From Armillaria gallica (lineage: Eukaryota > Basidiomycota > Agaricomycetes > Agaricales > Physalacriaceae): a stretch of 64,000 nt of DNA. Shown piece after piece: positions 33,684 through 45,300 of this stretch. The stretch spans positions 2,914,001-2,978,000 of the forward strand of contig JBANDB010000002.1 of assembly GCA_037576215.1 (NCBI GenBank), given 5' to 3'. Position numbers and translations under genes: made by a program. Every line of letters begins with the position of its first letter. Position 1 is the first letter of the stretch. Under the pieces are notes generated by a model. It had not been told where the DNA came from. It worked only from the letters and a program-made list of their open reading frames with translations, and made no database searches.

Positions 33684-35329
33684 ATGTCTTCTTCAAGTTC
33701 TGAATCAGAGTTAAAGATACCACTGGTACCACCTTCTACTTCCTACTTTAATACCCTTATTTCTGACACCTTTGTAGATCAGCTCCGATCTCTTCGAGAA
33801 TAGTGCTGGCTCTCTACGGGAGTGGTGGCTCTCCCCGCGTGTGCGTCAATGGTTCGAAGACAAAGGGTATTTCCTCTACCATCCTTTGGTGGTGAAAGGA
33901 ACGTCTTCTGGGTTTCTCGTGCCGTCTATAGACTTCGAGCAAGTGGATCTGTCTTGCGACGAGCCATTTCCCTACGCATACACCAGTGGCCCAAGAGCAA
34001 AAGGGGATTACTTATTCGGCGTTCCAAATGCAAACAATGTAGCGCTCTCTTCAGTCTTATTGGCATTTCCTCATGATTCACCGATAGGGTCGAGTTTTCT
34101 ACGCGCAGGATTCCGAAGCCCGACATGTTTTCATTCGGGCTGTCAAGACGGGAAGCTCTCAACTAGATGTCTACAGATATCTACATCGTAAGCAAGATGA
34201 CAACAGCTTCTTCGAGGGCATCATACCGATCCTCGAGTTCTTGGAATTGGACGAATATTGTTTTGTGGTTATGCCCAGGTATGCATGCCAGGCATTCGGT
34301 AAAACTAGCTTCATTCCATATTCTGGTTGTACCAGATGGGGACGTGCCTCTTCATGGGAATGCACATTGCGTAGCAATCTTACCTTCATACATTTCCTGC
34401 TAAAAGTATGCTCGCACCATCTCTCGACGTACTTTTGGAGCTAAATTACCCATAGGGACTGGCCTTTCTGCACGAGAACAACATCGTTCATCGAGTAAGC
34501 CTTTTGCCACCATAACTATTTCGAGCCCGCATCATATATTCTCCCAGAACCTAGACATAGACAACATCGTCGCCAATCACATCATAAATCCAAAATTGCC
34601 AGCCATGAACGAGGCTCGGCGGGACCTCCAGCACGCCGGGAAGCTCGTACCAGCTCTGGTGGATTTTGACTTTGCAATCCAGTTCAGCCCTGATTCATCG
34701 AACCGTTTGCTACCTCGCCGCATGGCTCGACAAAGTTCTGTTCAGCGGGATTTATCCCAAGGCGAATACCGGTACGACCCCTTCGCATACGACGTAGAAG
34801 CCATGGGATATATCCTTTGTGCCCAATTCCAGGTGAGATATCCTCCCCCCCACCCCAAACATCTACTAATCCATCCTCCCCTCAGCACCTCACTTCAGTC
34901 CTCCCACTGCTCGCGCCCCTCTTGGATCGCATGATCACCCGGGACAAGCACAAACGCTTCACCGCCCCCGAGGCCTTCCGGTTCTTCCAGGACATGTCGT
35001 CCAAGCCGGACGTTGCCCGGAGACACGGCATAGACGTACGTCTGGACGATTTGGTGGGGTTTGCGCCGGCGAATCGGGAGCATTACGAGGATTATGATCG
35101 CTGGGAGGGGCTTCCGGAGAGTTTTGTGGATGAGTACGGCCCGGAGTATAGGGAGCCGCCGTTATCGTGGAGGGTTAGGGTCCTTCGTTCAGTTTGTCGG
35201 TCACTGGTGGGTTTTTGGTGCGTGCTTATGATTCGATGGGTGGTGGATGTGATGAGGTTCTTGTTTGGGTACTTGACCCGTTCTCATGAGTCAACTCGGC
35301 CTCGCGTTGCGAGGTCATTGGAGGTATAG
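33684..35329 (+). CDS. Kinase-like protein with HRN instead of HRD
   Basis: Seven exons by splice signals: 33684..33725, 33778..34038, 34088..34278, 34336..34405, 34456..34494, 34548..34832, 34886..35329; all phases agree, 443 aa. The N-terminus has WFEDKGYFLYHPLVVKG. The kinase part starts GRVFYAQDSEARHVFIRAVK (VAIK-like Lys), then CFVVMPR (hinge), GLAFLHENNIVHRNLDIDN, LVDFDFAIQF, FAYDVEAMGYILC and a C-lobe RMITRDKHKRFTAPEAF. The catalytic Asp of HRD is Asn and the DFG motif is DFD, so it is probably a pseudokinase or very weak kinase. A hydrophobic segment near the C-terminus (LVGFWCVLMIRWVVDVMRFL) suggests tail anchoring in a membrane. Confidence 0.85.
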
Positions 35330-35524
35330 GATTGAAATTTAGTTAAGTACTACGTTATTGTTTTCTAGGACTATTTCCCTGTACAGTGAGTCACAACCTT
35401 ATGGACACCATCCATAATTACAAAATATTAATGCAGTGTTAATACAAATGAAGAGTTACAAGGCAAAGCTACGAATGTGGAATAATGCTACAAAACGGTA
35501 TAAAAAGCAAGAAATGTCTATATG

Positions 35525-37895
35525 TCACGACATCGTACGTTTCCCCTTCTCATACTCCTCCATCACCATTTGCTTCACCTTTGTCCTCGGCGCTCGTCTC
35601 CCAGTCCATATTTTAACCTGCTCATATCCCTGCTCCAAGAGCAGCTCGATACCCTCCACAACCGCCCAAGCAATCCCTTTATCTCTCTTCTCCTGCGCCA
35701 ACGCCAACAGCTTCGTAATTCTCCTCTCATACGCCAACTCAATCGCCACCCCACCAAGATCACTCAAATGCTCCTCCCTTAGCCCGACGTCAATAAGCTC
35801 CGCGTCCCTGATCGACGTTGCCGGAATCGTCGATACGATCATCGTCGGTAGGGGGTGAATCGGAAGGGGAACATCCAGCCTGTCCAGCACCTTGATCTTC
35901 ATTAGCGGATCGAGCTTGCAGAACTCCTCTGCGAGCAGCTCAGCTCGGAGTCGTGTGCGGTTGTAAATGAAGATGTTGATGACGCCTATCTGGTGAAGCG
36001 CATAGAGGGCCGCTCGGGACGTACCGCCAGCACCAAGGATGAGAGCAGTCGTGCTTGAAGTGACAACATTTGCGGGTGTGAGCGAGCGGAGGAGGCATAT
36101 TTTGATTGCTCGCCAGTCTGTATTATCGCCACCGAGGACACCGGGTGCGAGGGGTGTGATAGTGTTGACAGCTCCAATGATCCTTGCATGCCGCGATATG
36201 TGTTGCAAGTAAGGCATAATCTCGACTTTGAAAGGTATAGTTACACTCGCACCGCCAAAGCTGGACGACTTCATGGTCTCGTCAAGCTCTTTCGTTGAGG
36301 CCGTTTCTTTTAGTTCGTATGTGTGTGGGAGCCCTAGCGTAGAAAAGGCGGTATTGTGTATGGTGGGTGACATAGAATGGGCAATAGGATAGCCAAAAAC
36401 GTAGTACTTCTTCTGTGGTAGCAGCCCGATCAGATATAGAAGGGATTGTGCTTCTTTGAATGAAATTTGACCGGGCGCTGCCGCTCGAGGAAGCTTGGGA
36501 TGTGACATGGGAGAAAAGACGGTATTGAGTACTCGGGATATCTTGCCCTAGCGAAGAGGATTTATTTTCATATACTTTGGATGACCCGGTGGAAGACTTA
36601 CTTCAGGCCCCATATTGACAGCGAGTAACGGGATAGGATTCCTCTCAACGGTGGCTGCAAATTTCCTCAGACTCATGTTGTCCTCAAACACCTTCGCCGT
36701 GCTCGCAATTTTCACGATATCCGCGCCCCTAGAGACCATTTTATCGTACAGCTGCCGCGTCTGCGGACTAGTCCAGACGAGGCTGCCTTTCCAATCTTGA
36801 TACGAAACAAGAACGCTGGTATTTCCCTTGTGCCCCATGATGTGAGAAAATATAGAATCTGGGAGGACCATCTCCAAGTCTATATACTCGACGCCGAGAG
36901 TGAGGGCATGGAAGAGAATGTTCAAATGATTTTGGGGCGTATCTTTCGTACCAACGTCAGGGTACTTGCCGCCCTGCTTGAGGGTACGGAGTGTGAACAA
37001 AATGGGGAGTGGAGAGTGTCGGCGCAGAGTTGCAATTTGATATGCAATAAAGGTAGGGTCCTGCGAGAGAAGAAGGTCGGCACGGACTTCCCATAGGTCT
37101 ATGCCCAAAGAGATCTCCTCCAGATCGTTAATTGCATCCCTGATATCTTCGTATGTGAGAGCGAGGAAGTATGAGCGGCGAGGTGTCAAGGGGACTTTAT
37201 TACAATCCACACCATGGATAAACCGCAAGAGTCGGAAAAACTGCTCTTCCACGGGTTTGAGAGCAAATGTCTGGTCCGGTGTGACCGTCTCCTTCGATCC
37301 CTCGGGAGCCGGCGGAATGGGGACAGTAAGTGAGACAAATTCAAAGGAACAGCACTGGCGAAAGTACTTTTCCCTCCGGTCCCAGGCCTCTCTCGAGGAT
37401 TCATGGATGTATGGAGGAAAATGGGTGGATTGGCGGAGATAGCTGAGGACGGCTTCCTTCTCACGCAAGACGTGTATGACGGGACCTGTTTGCCTGAATT
37501 TTTGGAGCATAGCACGGTTGGCTTCTAGCTCGACGACACCACCACCGCAGGCGATGACCTTGCCGACAGGATGTAGGCGCAGGATTTCAGCAAGGATATT
37601 CGACTCTGTCTTGCGAAAGGCATCCCAGCCATATGTTGGTATGTACTGTGCAATTGGCATGTTTTGCTTTTCAAAGATGGTGTCCGTGTCTAGAAGTTCC
37701 CAAGCAAGAGCCTTGGCGGCGATGGTCCCTAAAGTGGTCTTACCGACTAACCGACTGTTAGACAGAGTCAGACGTGAAAACATTATTATACGCACCGCCT
37801 CTCATGCCAATGAGCACTATACTCGCTTTTCTCGAGTAATTCTGTACTGGGGGGGTGGAGGGCGACGAAGCACGCGAAGGACCCAGAGAAAGCAT
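35525..37895 (-). CDS. AROM-derived SK/DHQase/SDH protein, quinate-repressor type
   Basis: Exons 37895..37796, 37746..36602, 36547..35525 join in frame to 755 aa. Order: shikimate-kinase domain (IVLIGMRGGVGKTTLG P-loop across intron 1; LLDTDTIFEK; CGGGVVE), type I 3-dehydroquinase domain (LWEVRADLL, VKIASTAKVF, LLAVNMGPEG), shikimate-dehydrogenase domain (FGYPIAHSMSPTIHNTAF, ASVTIPFKVE, GDNTDWRAI, GAGGTSRAAL). This is the C-terminal half of AROM without EPSP or DHQ synthase, the layout of the quinate-pathway repressor QutR/Qa-1S. In the dehydroquinase the catalytic His (family S-x-HD) is Gln (VSYQDW), while the Schiff-base Lys is kept. That favours a regulator over an enzyme, though P-loop and SDH residues look functional. 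An in-frame Met at 38051 could extend the N-terminus. No quinate catabolic genes are adjacent. Confidence 0.87.
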
Positions 37896-39685
37896 TGCAT
37901 CTAACGGGGACGTGACCTTGAAGAGATGAGCGTGGAAGAGAAGGAAGAGGGAAAAGCTGACTGTTTTTGTCTCTGATTCGTCCGTAGTAGATCTAGTATG
38001 TGAATAAGGCTGGTAAGGACCTGAGTCGTGGATCAAATCGCGGACATTCATGGCGGCGGAGGGAGGTTTCTCCGATCCGAGCTGGTGGCAGTAAACGGGA
38101 AGGTTGTTCTCGAAGGATCAGTGGTTCGTTCGAGCTCGACGGTATCGCATTGTTCGACGTCCAGTTCGTTTTCTGGTCACGGAGCAAAGGCAACGACCAC
38201 ACCCTTGATGAGCACGGTCCGAACTGCTGACTAAGGTCATACACGTAATATTCAAGCTTGTTCCTTCGGCTTCCCGCTGAGTTGCTCCTTCACAGTGTGC
38301 AGTTCCGTCTACGAGCTGGTTCAAATTGAACAGAGAAATGAGGGCACATAATTCAACTCCGCGAATACTCATGTTTCGCAGAGACAGTTAAAGGCTAAAC
38401 CGCAACCGTATCTCATTCGAAAAGGACAAAACTCGCGTCTGAATGTCAATAAAGTAACCGCATTACGTTTGCAGCATGTGCGCGCGTAATTACAATTAAC
38501 GCGACTAATCGGACGGGTTTCGCGATTAGGTGGCCCCAAGCGGAGACCGAGAGCCCATTTATCGCAGGGCATTCTGTCCGTTCACACTTCTGTGTTCATC
38601 AAACGAGTTTCGTGTCTCAATGAACAGGCTGGCCAGTCGTGATCGCCGATGACTAAGTGAATAGCAACGGGTACCTGACTTTGCAGTAGAGCGGACCTAG
38701 ACACTCGTTCGTCTGCGATGAGCCGGGCGAGGCGCATGCAAGTGAAAGAAACTGTATACTTCCACCGAAACGAGACGCACAAGGCACTGTGGACGTCCTA
38801 AGACTAATAAGTTCGTTCTGGCCTTGGTCTGTGGACACCCGGAAAGTCGATATGTAAAAACAGCACGGGGACCCGAAATTCACCAACATAAATTAGCATC
38901 AACGCCGCAGGTCTTGATTCCAAGGAAGGAAGAAATTTGTGGCGTACGTTTATGAAGAGGTGCCTGGATAGAGAACACAGTATTATTATACGGTGGTTGC
39001 CAAGCTAGGCCAGCCCCCAAGCTGTAGACTTTTAAACATGTCACGCTGGGTGAGAGCTTTGAGCATCCCTGGATCTGTATGTTGATGCGAAAACAACACG
39101 CAGACAACACGTACACCGTCTCATCTCCTCAACGTTTCGAGCCAGGCAAGTAACAAAATCAGGCGGGTGGACTTTAAGGAACCGATGGGAAAGGTTGTAG
39201 TGTCGACATGGCTAGTTCGAGAAGCGGTCCAAAAAGATATTTCTCATCATAGAACGCAGTGGTGATATCGGGCAAGTGGGATCCTCCAGAAGGTGCGATC
39301 ATCTGGGTTTGTCGGCTATACGAACAAGCCATAACATTCCCTTATCAGTATAGTTCGAAACAAGTATATGACCTCTTTGTAACTGACCTTTCTGAAGTCC
39401 ATCTTGGAAGCATGCAGCCGAACTGAGAGCACCATCCACAAAGTGTCTAAACTTATTTGATATGCTGGTCCTCCGTGCAGATTTTGCCAAGACAGAATAC
39501 GACTTGGGGACTGAAATCATTGAAATCATCGAGCATAAGCTGACTTTCTGGTAGAGAAACTTGGAATGTTTAAAGGCTTTTACTTTCGGCATTATATGAG
39601 GGAAAGTATGGTACGCGTCTACAAGAACATTCAGCAAACGGTCGACCGAGGGGATTTTTTTTTAAATGGTACCTTATTATATGTT
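37896..39685. other. Long intergenic stretch without a gene
   Basis: Frames on both strands are short and show no motif. The first ~300 bp should hold the promoter of the SK/DHQase/SDH gene. I see nothing else. Confidence 0.5.
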
Positions 39686-40447
39686 TTAAGCCTTGCTAGA
39701 GTCTACGCTGATGACGGTTCCATCGTCGGCTATAACTTTGAATCGCACTTTCATGGTGAAAGTCAGAGCGACAAAAACAAAAACTAGATGAAAACGCACA
39801 TATTTCGTACGGGATGCCTTTCTCTCTCCTAACACTGGTAAAATAGACCGTACCAGAACCTGAGCGGCAATGAGGTGGAATTTTTAAAAAAGCCAAGGAG
39901 AGACACAACACACCTTTTGAGCCCCGAATCCTGAAACTTAGATCTACATGCCCCTGCAAGATATTGATCTGCAAGTTCCAATGAGCACTCTCCTTCAACA
40001 AGCTAGGATTCCAGACTCACTGCCCCTAGAACCCTTGGCTCTCCATTAAGCCACCACTCCGGCTGGGGCCTCAGCGCCTCCCCCAGGACGTTCCGCAAGC
40101 CCTCATCCTCCCTCGCCGTCCTTAAAACCTGCTTGAACACCGAGCTCGAGATCTTCTGCTGGTTCGTCGCGTAACTATAAAAGACGCCCCATGCTGCGAC
40201 GCCGACTACGCTTAGTGCCAGGATAGCAGGCCAGCGTCTCTGCATGAATCAGCGAGAGAGAGAGGATTGGTTGATTTTGCCATACCTTTATGCGCGGGAG
40301 CTCGCGGAAAGGACGGGGCCGGGAAGTGTCGGAGAACATTTCGACATGGGGAGGTTCTGTGGGTGGCGGGGGTGGCCGTGGGAAGTTTGTGGCAAAGGTG
40401 CGGTGGAGGCGGGTTCGGAAACAGGCTCTGCTTAGGCTGAGGGCCAT
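39686..40447 (-). CDS. COA1-like cytochrome oxidase assembly protein
   Basis: Mitochondrial inner-membrane assembly factor of cytochrome c oxidase, by resemblance. Exons 40447..40286, 40239..40021, 39968..39914, then from 39859. The leader is Arg-rich (SRACFRTRLHRTFATNF), the single membrane segment is WPAILALSVVGVAAWGVFYS, followed by ISSSVFKQVLRTA, LGEALRP, INILQGHVDLSFRIRGSKG and SGTVYFTSVRREKGIPYE, the COA1/TIM21-like core. The last exon should encode RFKVIADDGTVIS (stop 39686-39688), but the final intron (near 39755-39790) does not give the right phase with the visible GT and AG, so one base may be missing there. The first three introns are clear. Confidence 0.8.
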
Positions 40448-41078
40448 GATGGTGCAAAAAGAGAACACGGCTACCCGGGCCGGGGACCGAGTGTAGTGGC
40501 TGGGATCGTTCTCTGCTCGGATATCACGACTTGCTCAGTTGCTGCCAACGCACGTTCGAACGGTTAATACGGAACACTGGATATTCGGTGCTGTAACCTC
40601 CCTGGACGAGCAACTACTAGAAATTGATTGAATGCTACTACTAGGGAAACTCTGGTCTACCTGGCGACTTGTGTTTTTTTCAGTGATATCTAACTCATGG
40701 CACACAGTTATGCCGGGGCCGTGAACAGTTCTCCCTCCAGCGCACTTCGACTCGCTTAATGTCGTTTTCTTAGAAATGCTGATTGCTGAACTTCAACTTG
40801 GCAACCTCCGTAGCAGCTCTAGGTCCTACATCAATCACCCCAACTTACCATGCCGCACATCCCTAGTAAAATATGATTACTGCTCATTGACGCGCTTATA
40901 CGGTTGTCCGGATATTGTGTCGCCAACTTTGGTTGTGGCTTTACCGGCTTTCGCATGACCGGTTGCCGAAAACGTACTACTCGCAGAAACTCCCTTACTC
41001 TCCGTCCGAGGAAGCAACGACCACCAAATGTATAAATTAACTCACCTTTTACCTTAGGGATGTATTCTCGTTCTGCTC
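40448..41078. other. Divergent intergenic region
   Basis: Lies between the COA1-like start and the FAD oxidoreductase start. Both promoters should be here; no specific site recognised. Confidence 0.5.
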
Positions 41079-43249
41079 ATGGGCTTCCTATGGTTTCCCG
41101 TAATTGCTTTGGGCTTATATTTCGTCACTCAGTCCATCGGGCGCGCCTTTCGGCGCAAAGTGCTTCGAGAGCAGACATGCCTGTTGGATGCCGATAATTT
41201 GGGTGTCAGACTTGCAGCGGAAAAAATAAAAGGCACTGCTGTTATCTGTGGCGGAAGGTATGTCCTGGATACCTCTGAATCCCTCTGTGATGTTCTCAGC
41301 TGGTTTTGTTTTTCAAGTGTCGGGGGTCTTATTACGGCGCGCGTATGCCACGATCATTTTGAACAAGTCGTTATCGTCGAGCCAGAGGCGTGGTTGAATG
41401 ATCCGCATCCTCAACGCGCTGAGTCAAAGAACCAAGAAAGCAAACGGTCTCGTGTCATGCAATACGATTCTTTGCACAGTAAGATCAGATAGCCTTGTAA
41501 CCTCCCATTTCAAGGGTAACAGCTATCCTGCAGTCCTGCTAGCGATGGGGTAAATCGTTCTGTCCAAACTATTCCCCAATCTTGATGAAGAATGTAAAGC
41601 ATCCGGTATAAGGCAAGAACAACCTTCAGTCTGTCTACGTTTACAGTGTTGACTATTTTATATAAAGGATTGGCCCCAATGAGTCCCGTATTTTCGTGTC
41701 TGGTACACGTATTCAGGCCCCGACGGCAGAATATGGCGGTTCGCTTCCCAAGACCGCATACGCCGGTCGTGCTGGACTCGAAACGCTCATACGACGTCTT
41801 GTTCTCGGTGGCAACTACAAGAATATTCGCCAAATTACTGGCACGGTCACCGGCGTCTCTCGAGATAGAGTTGATCCTCAGTTCCTCGAATCAGTGACGG
41901 TACGAACACTCGATGGAACCATAAACATACCTGCGACACTCGTCGTCGGTAAGACTGATACCGTAACAATGCAAAAAGACTGCGCTCAAACTATTTCACA
42001 GATTGTACGGGTCCAACGGCAGCAGGCATTAAATGGTTGGGACGGGAAGGGTATGGGTTTGCTGACAAGTACACCAAGAGCCAGCTTCCCCTCGACAAAT
42101 TGAAGATCACCTATGACCAAAAGCTCCACTACTCGACGCTCCAATTCCGCGTCCCTCCCGAACTTGGGAGGAGACTGCCAGGCCTTCCGGTGCCATACGA
42201 TGAATGCGGAGTGATTTACTGCCTCTTCACAGACTCTACCAAGGACCATCGTATTATGTATTCCCAGCGCGTGGATAGAGACTTCCGTAAGCGCCGTGCG
42301 TGTGACTCTCCCAGAGTGTGAACTGACGCCGTCCAGTCCAAGTCGCCTTCCTAGCTTGGGGAGAGTGTGAGCTTCCGACAACCTTCGAGGAGGTCAAGGC
42401 TTGCGCTCGCAGTTTGGTCACCCAAAAGCCGATGCCACAGACGTTCTTTGACATGTTGGACGCGTTAAAGGAAGTGGAGGATACTATGACATGTAGCCGA
42501 GTCGGTTTTCGTAAGCTTTTTACTCGGTTTTAGTGAGAACTTGGGTGGTTAATTTGCATGACAGCTGGATCAAGTTATATCAGATACGAGAAGGCGGTGA
42601 ATCTGCCTTCCAACTGGATAGCTCTTGGTGATAGCGTCATGAGAGTTAATCCCATATATGGGTACGTCTCTCAAGTCCGCCCCGTCCTCTCGTAGTCGGA
42701 AATATTGAATGGGCATAATAGGCAGGGCTGTACGAAAGCTTTCTTCGGTGCTCTTTGTCTAAACACACTGCTCCGGAACTTGACCGTGATTCCCAAGGGG
42801 TTTTCCAAGTACTTTGACATGCACACGACCAAGATCGCACCACTTTGGTGAGTCACCATCGTTGTGTACTCGATGACCAGAACTTAAACATGTCGGTGAC
42901 TAGGCATGCAACGAAAACGAGAGGCAAGCACACATTACAACGGTCATTCTCATAGTCGACTTATGTTTCTTAGATTATGCTTATCCAACCACGGTCCCTG
43001 TCGCCGGAGAAACATTAGCTAAAGGCTCCTGGCTTCGTTGGTATATGAAGAAGCTCTATGCCGTAGCTCTCAATGTAAGTTCACTGAATTTGATTCAGTT
43101 CATGCAGTCTTTGACGCAGACAACAGGATGCCCAAGCTGGATCAGTTCTTTGGCACTCTAGAGTACTTCTTGCCCCTTCGACTGACATTTTCCAATTAGG
43201 CCTCATACTTAAAATTCTTTGGAGTGTGATTAAAAGCCCGAAGGCATGA
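41079..43249 (+). CDS. FAD-dependent monooxygenase-like protein
   Basis: Multi-exon gene. The N-terminus is a membrane segment (GFLWFPVIALGLYFVTQSIG). The FAD motif is split by an intron: AVICGG + SVGGLITARVCHDHF, followed by VVIVEPEAW, RSRVMQYDSLH, YGGSLPKTAYAGRAGLETL, then DCTGPTAAGIKWLG-like text across an intron near 41950-42010. The second FAD motif NWIALGDSVMRVNPIYGQGC is split by an intron at 42660-42720. The end is LGLILKILWSVIKSPKA (stop 43247-43249). I know this layout from anonymous Agaricomycete FAD oxidoreductases; substrate unknown. An in-frame TAA at 41551-41553 interrupts a segment (LLAMG then IVLSKLFPNLDEECKASGIR) whose two sides fit the family, so the gene may be broken or carry a base error. 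Confidence 0.75.
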
Positions 43250-43432
43250 AACTGCTACCTAGATTTTCTTGCAATTGCTTTAGCCCGAGTTTGCCGGACC
43301 ATTGCATAGATTGGCAACAAATCCTCTTTTGTTATTTTAAAGCTATCTCGCAGATGCAAACATGATACGTCGTCGATAATTAGGCCATTACAGAGTATAC
43401 AATATAAGGATACGAATAACAAACTGATACAT

Positions 43433-45012
43433 CTACTCGTATGAAGTGCCATTAAGCTCGGTGCTATCCTTCTTCTGTGGTGCCTGATAAGCTTTCAGTG
43501 TCTGCAGCACAAGGGGAATCACGTCTTTATGAACATCCTTTCCCCATAGAATGTCCAGGTGTTCATATCCCGTCAACTTCTTAACAACAACATGCTTCGG
43601 TAGCTGCTCCGCCATGGCGTCAATATCAACCAAACTGTCCTGGTCTCCATACAGCAGCACAATGGGAGTCACAATGTTCTTCGTAGGAAACCTTGCGGGT
43701 CTGTATGTGCGCATCGTTGTCCTCATCACTGGCGACATACTTGACAGATCGTCGTCATACATCAGGAATGCACCGGTCCGCATGATCTGAAACCAGTGCA
43801 CGACAGCCTTGACAGAGGCGAAAGAATACAAATGGGCATAGGCACATATCTTCTGGTACTGCGAGATGTTGTGACTACGCCAGTTGAACAAGACAACGAG
43901 CGACGTGTCGATCACGGATGCAAATATTGGAGGGTAAAGGATAGCTTGCCACATCGTTGCTGAAGAGAGAATAGATTTACGGCCGAAGAACAGGTAGACA
44001 AGGGTTGGCCTGCGACAACGTGAACAAAATCAAAAGAAGCCGGGAGTGAATTCTGACATACGAAGCTTTCATGAGACCGTCTACGATAGGTTGTGCAAGC
44101 CCAGCGGGACTGACAGCGGGGGCGAGGGCGATGAAGACGTTGACTTTTTCGTTCAGCTGTGGGTGTATACTGAGTGCAGCGAATGCCTGTGCGGTGCCTT
44201 GACTGAAGCCAATGTAACTGAGCTTAGAGGACTTGGTGATATCCAGAATATAATGTATGGAATCCGGAATGTCATGCCAGGCGAAGTCATCGATACTGCA
44301 AGCGAATAAGCAAGGATGTCGGTACAAGGACAAGACACATACCTGAAGTCCCAAAACTTTGTGGAGTTCGGATTATGGTGTATTGATTTCTTGGAGTATT
44401 TATTGCCTCTGACGTGGCTGAGTGACATACCTATCAGAGTGACGGAGATACTCACCGATTGTTGCCCAGCCAAACGTCGTAACCATTCTCGACGAGAGTG
44501 AAAGGAAGACAGCGTTCGGCGTCAGTGAGACAAACCCAGACCTCGCTGTTCATCAAGAGACCATGATGAAGATACACAACAGGCTTTCCTGTGCTCGTTC
44601 CTGGTCTCGCATTTTGTTTTCCCGCTTTCGAAGGCAGACGATGGAGGCCGAGCAGGTATCCGTCCTTTGTCAACACGACATGCTCCTCTGGTGTATATCC
44701 GTAAATATCGCAGAGCTCCCAGAAATCTCTGGCGTGGAGAATGCGATCTGAAGCTTTCTTTTCCGGAGTCTTGCCTTTGGGAGGTCCAACTGTGTACTTG
44801 AAAAGGGCTCGCGAACGCCGGTAGAACCAATTGATGACGGGTTTTGGAAGAAAAAGGATGATCAAACGAAGGAGATTTTCGAGAGTAAGGAATAGAAAAC
44901 CGAGAACAAGGGCGGTATACTCCAATAGAGATAGGCGGCTGATAAACGGAACGCGAACCATACCAAAGTCGGCGTACGGTATGGTAATAGGGAAAGAGAG
45001 AAATGAGACCAC
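43433..45012 (-). CDS. Acid lipase / steryl-ester hydrolase
   Basis: Exons 45012..44456, 44408..44343, 44295..44062, 44009..43433 join in frame to 477 aa. The N-terminus has a hydrophobic segment (YTALVLGFLFLTLENLLRLI), as in yeast lipid-droplet or membrane sterol esterases. The lipase-associated region reads ELCDIYGYTPEEHVVLTKDG and YLHHGLLMNSEVWV. The nucleophile is in SYIGFSQGTAQAFA (GxSxG), the acid probably in LLYGDQDSLVDID and the His in GYEHLDILWG. All three catalytic elements are present. Likely hydrolyses steryl esters or related neutral lipids, as Tgl1/Yeh1 do. Confidence 0.9.
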
Positions 45013-45300
45013 TCAGTTATCACATGAAACAAGTTTGAAGAATCGGACCGAAGCCGAGATCGCAACGCCTCAGTTGGAATCCTCAGCTTTGTTGGTAGCT
45101 TGCATCGCACATACGCGCTTTTATATCAGGCTTTCCTCCTGTGCATATGTGGAGGTGATAGCACCCGTGTTGATTAGCCGTGTCAGATGGCGAAATGTGA
45201 GGTAATTAATCCATATATCAGTACAGTACAACAGCCAAAGTGAAATCGTCGTGTCTAACTTATAAATGTGTATCTAAATCGCACTACATTGGATTAAGCA

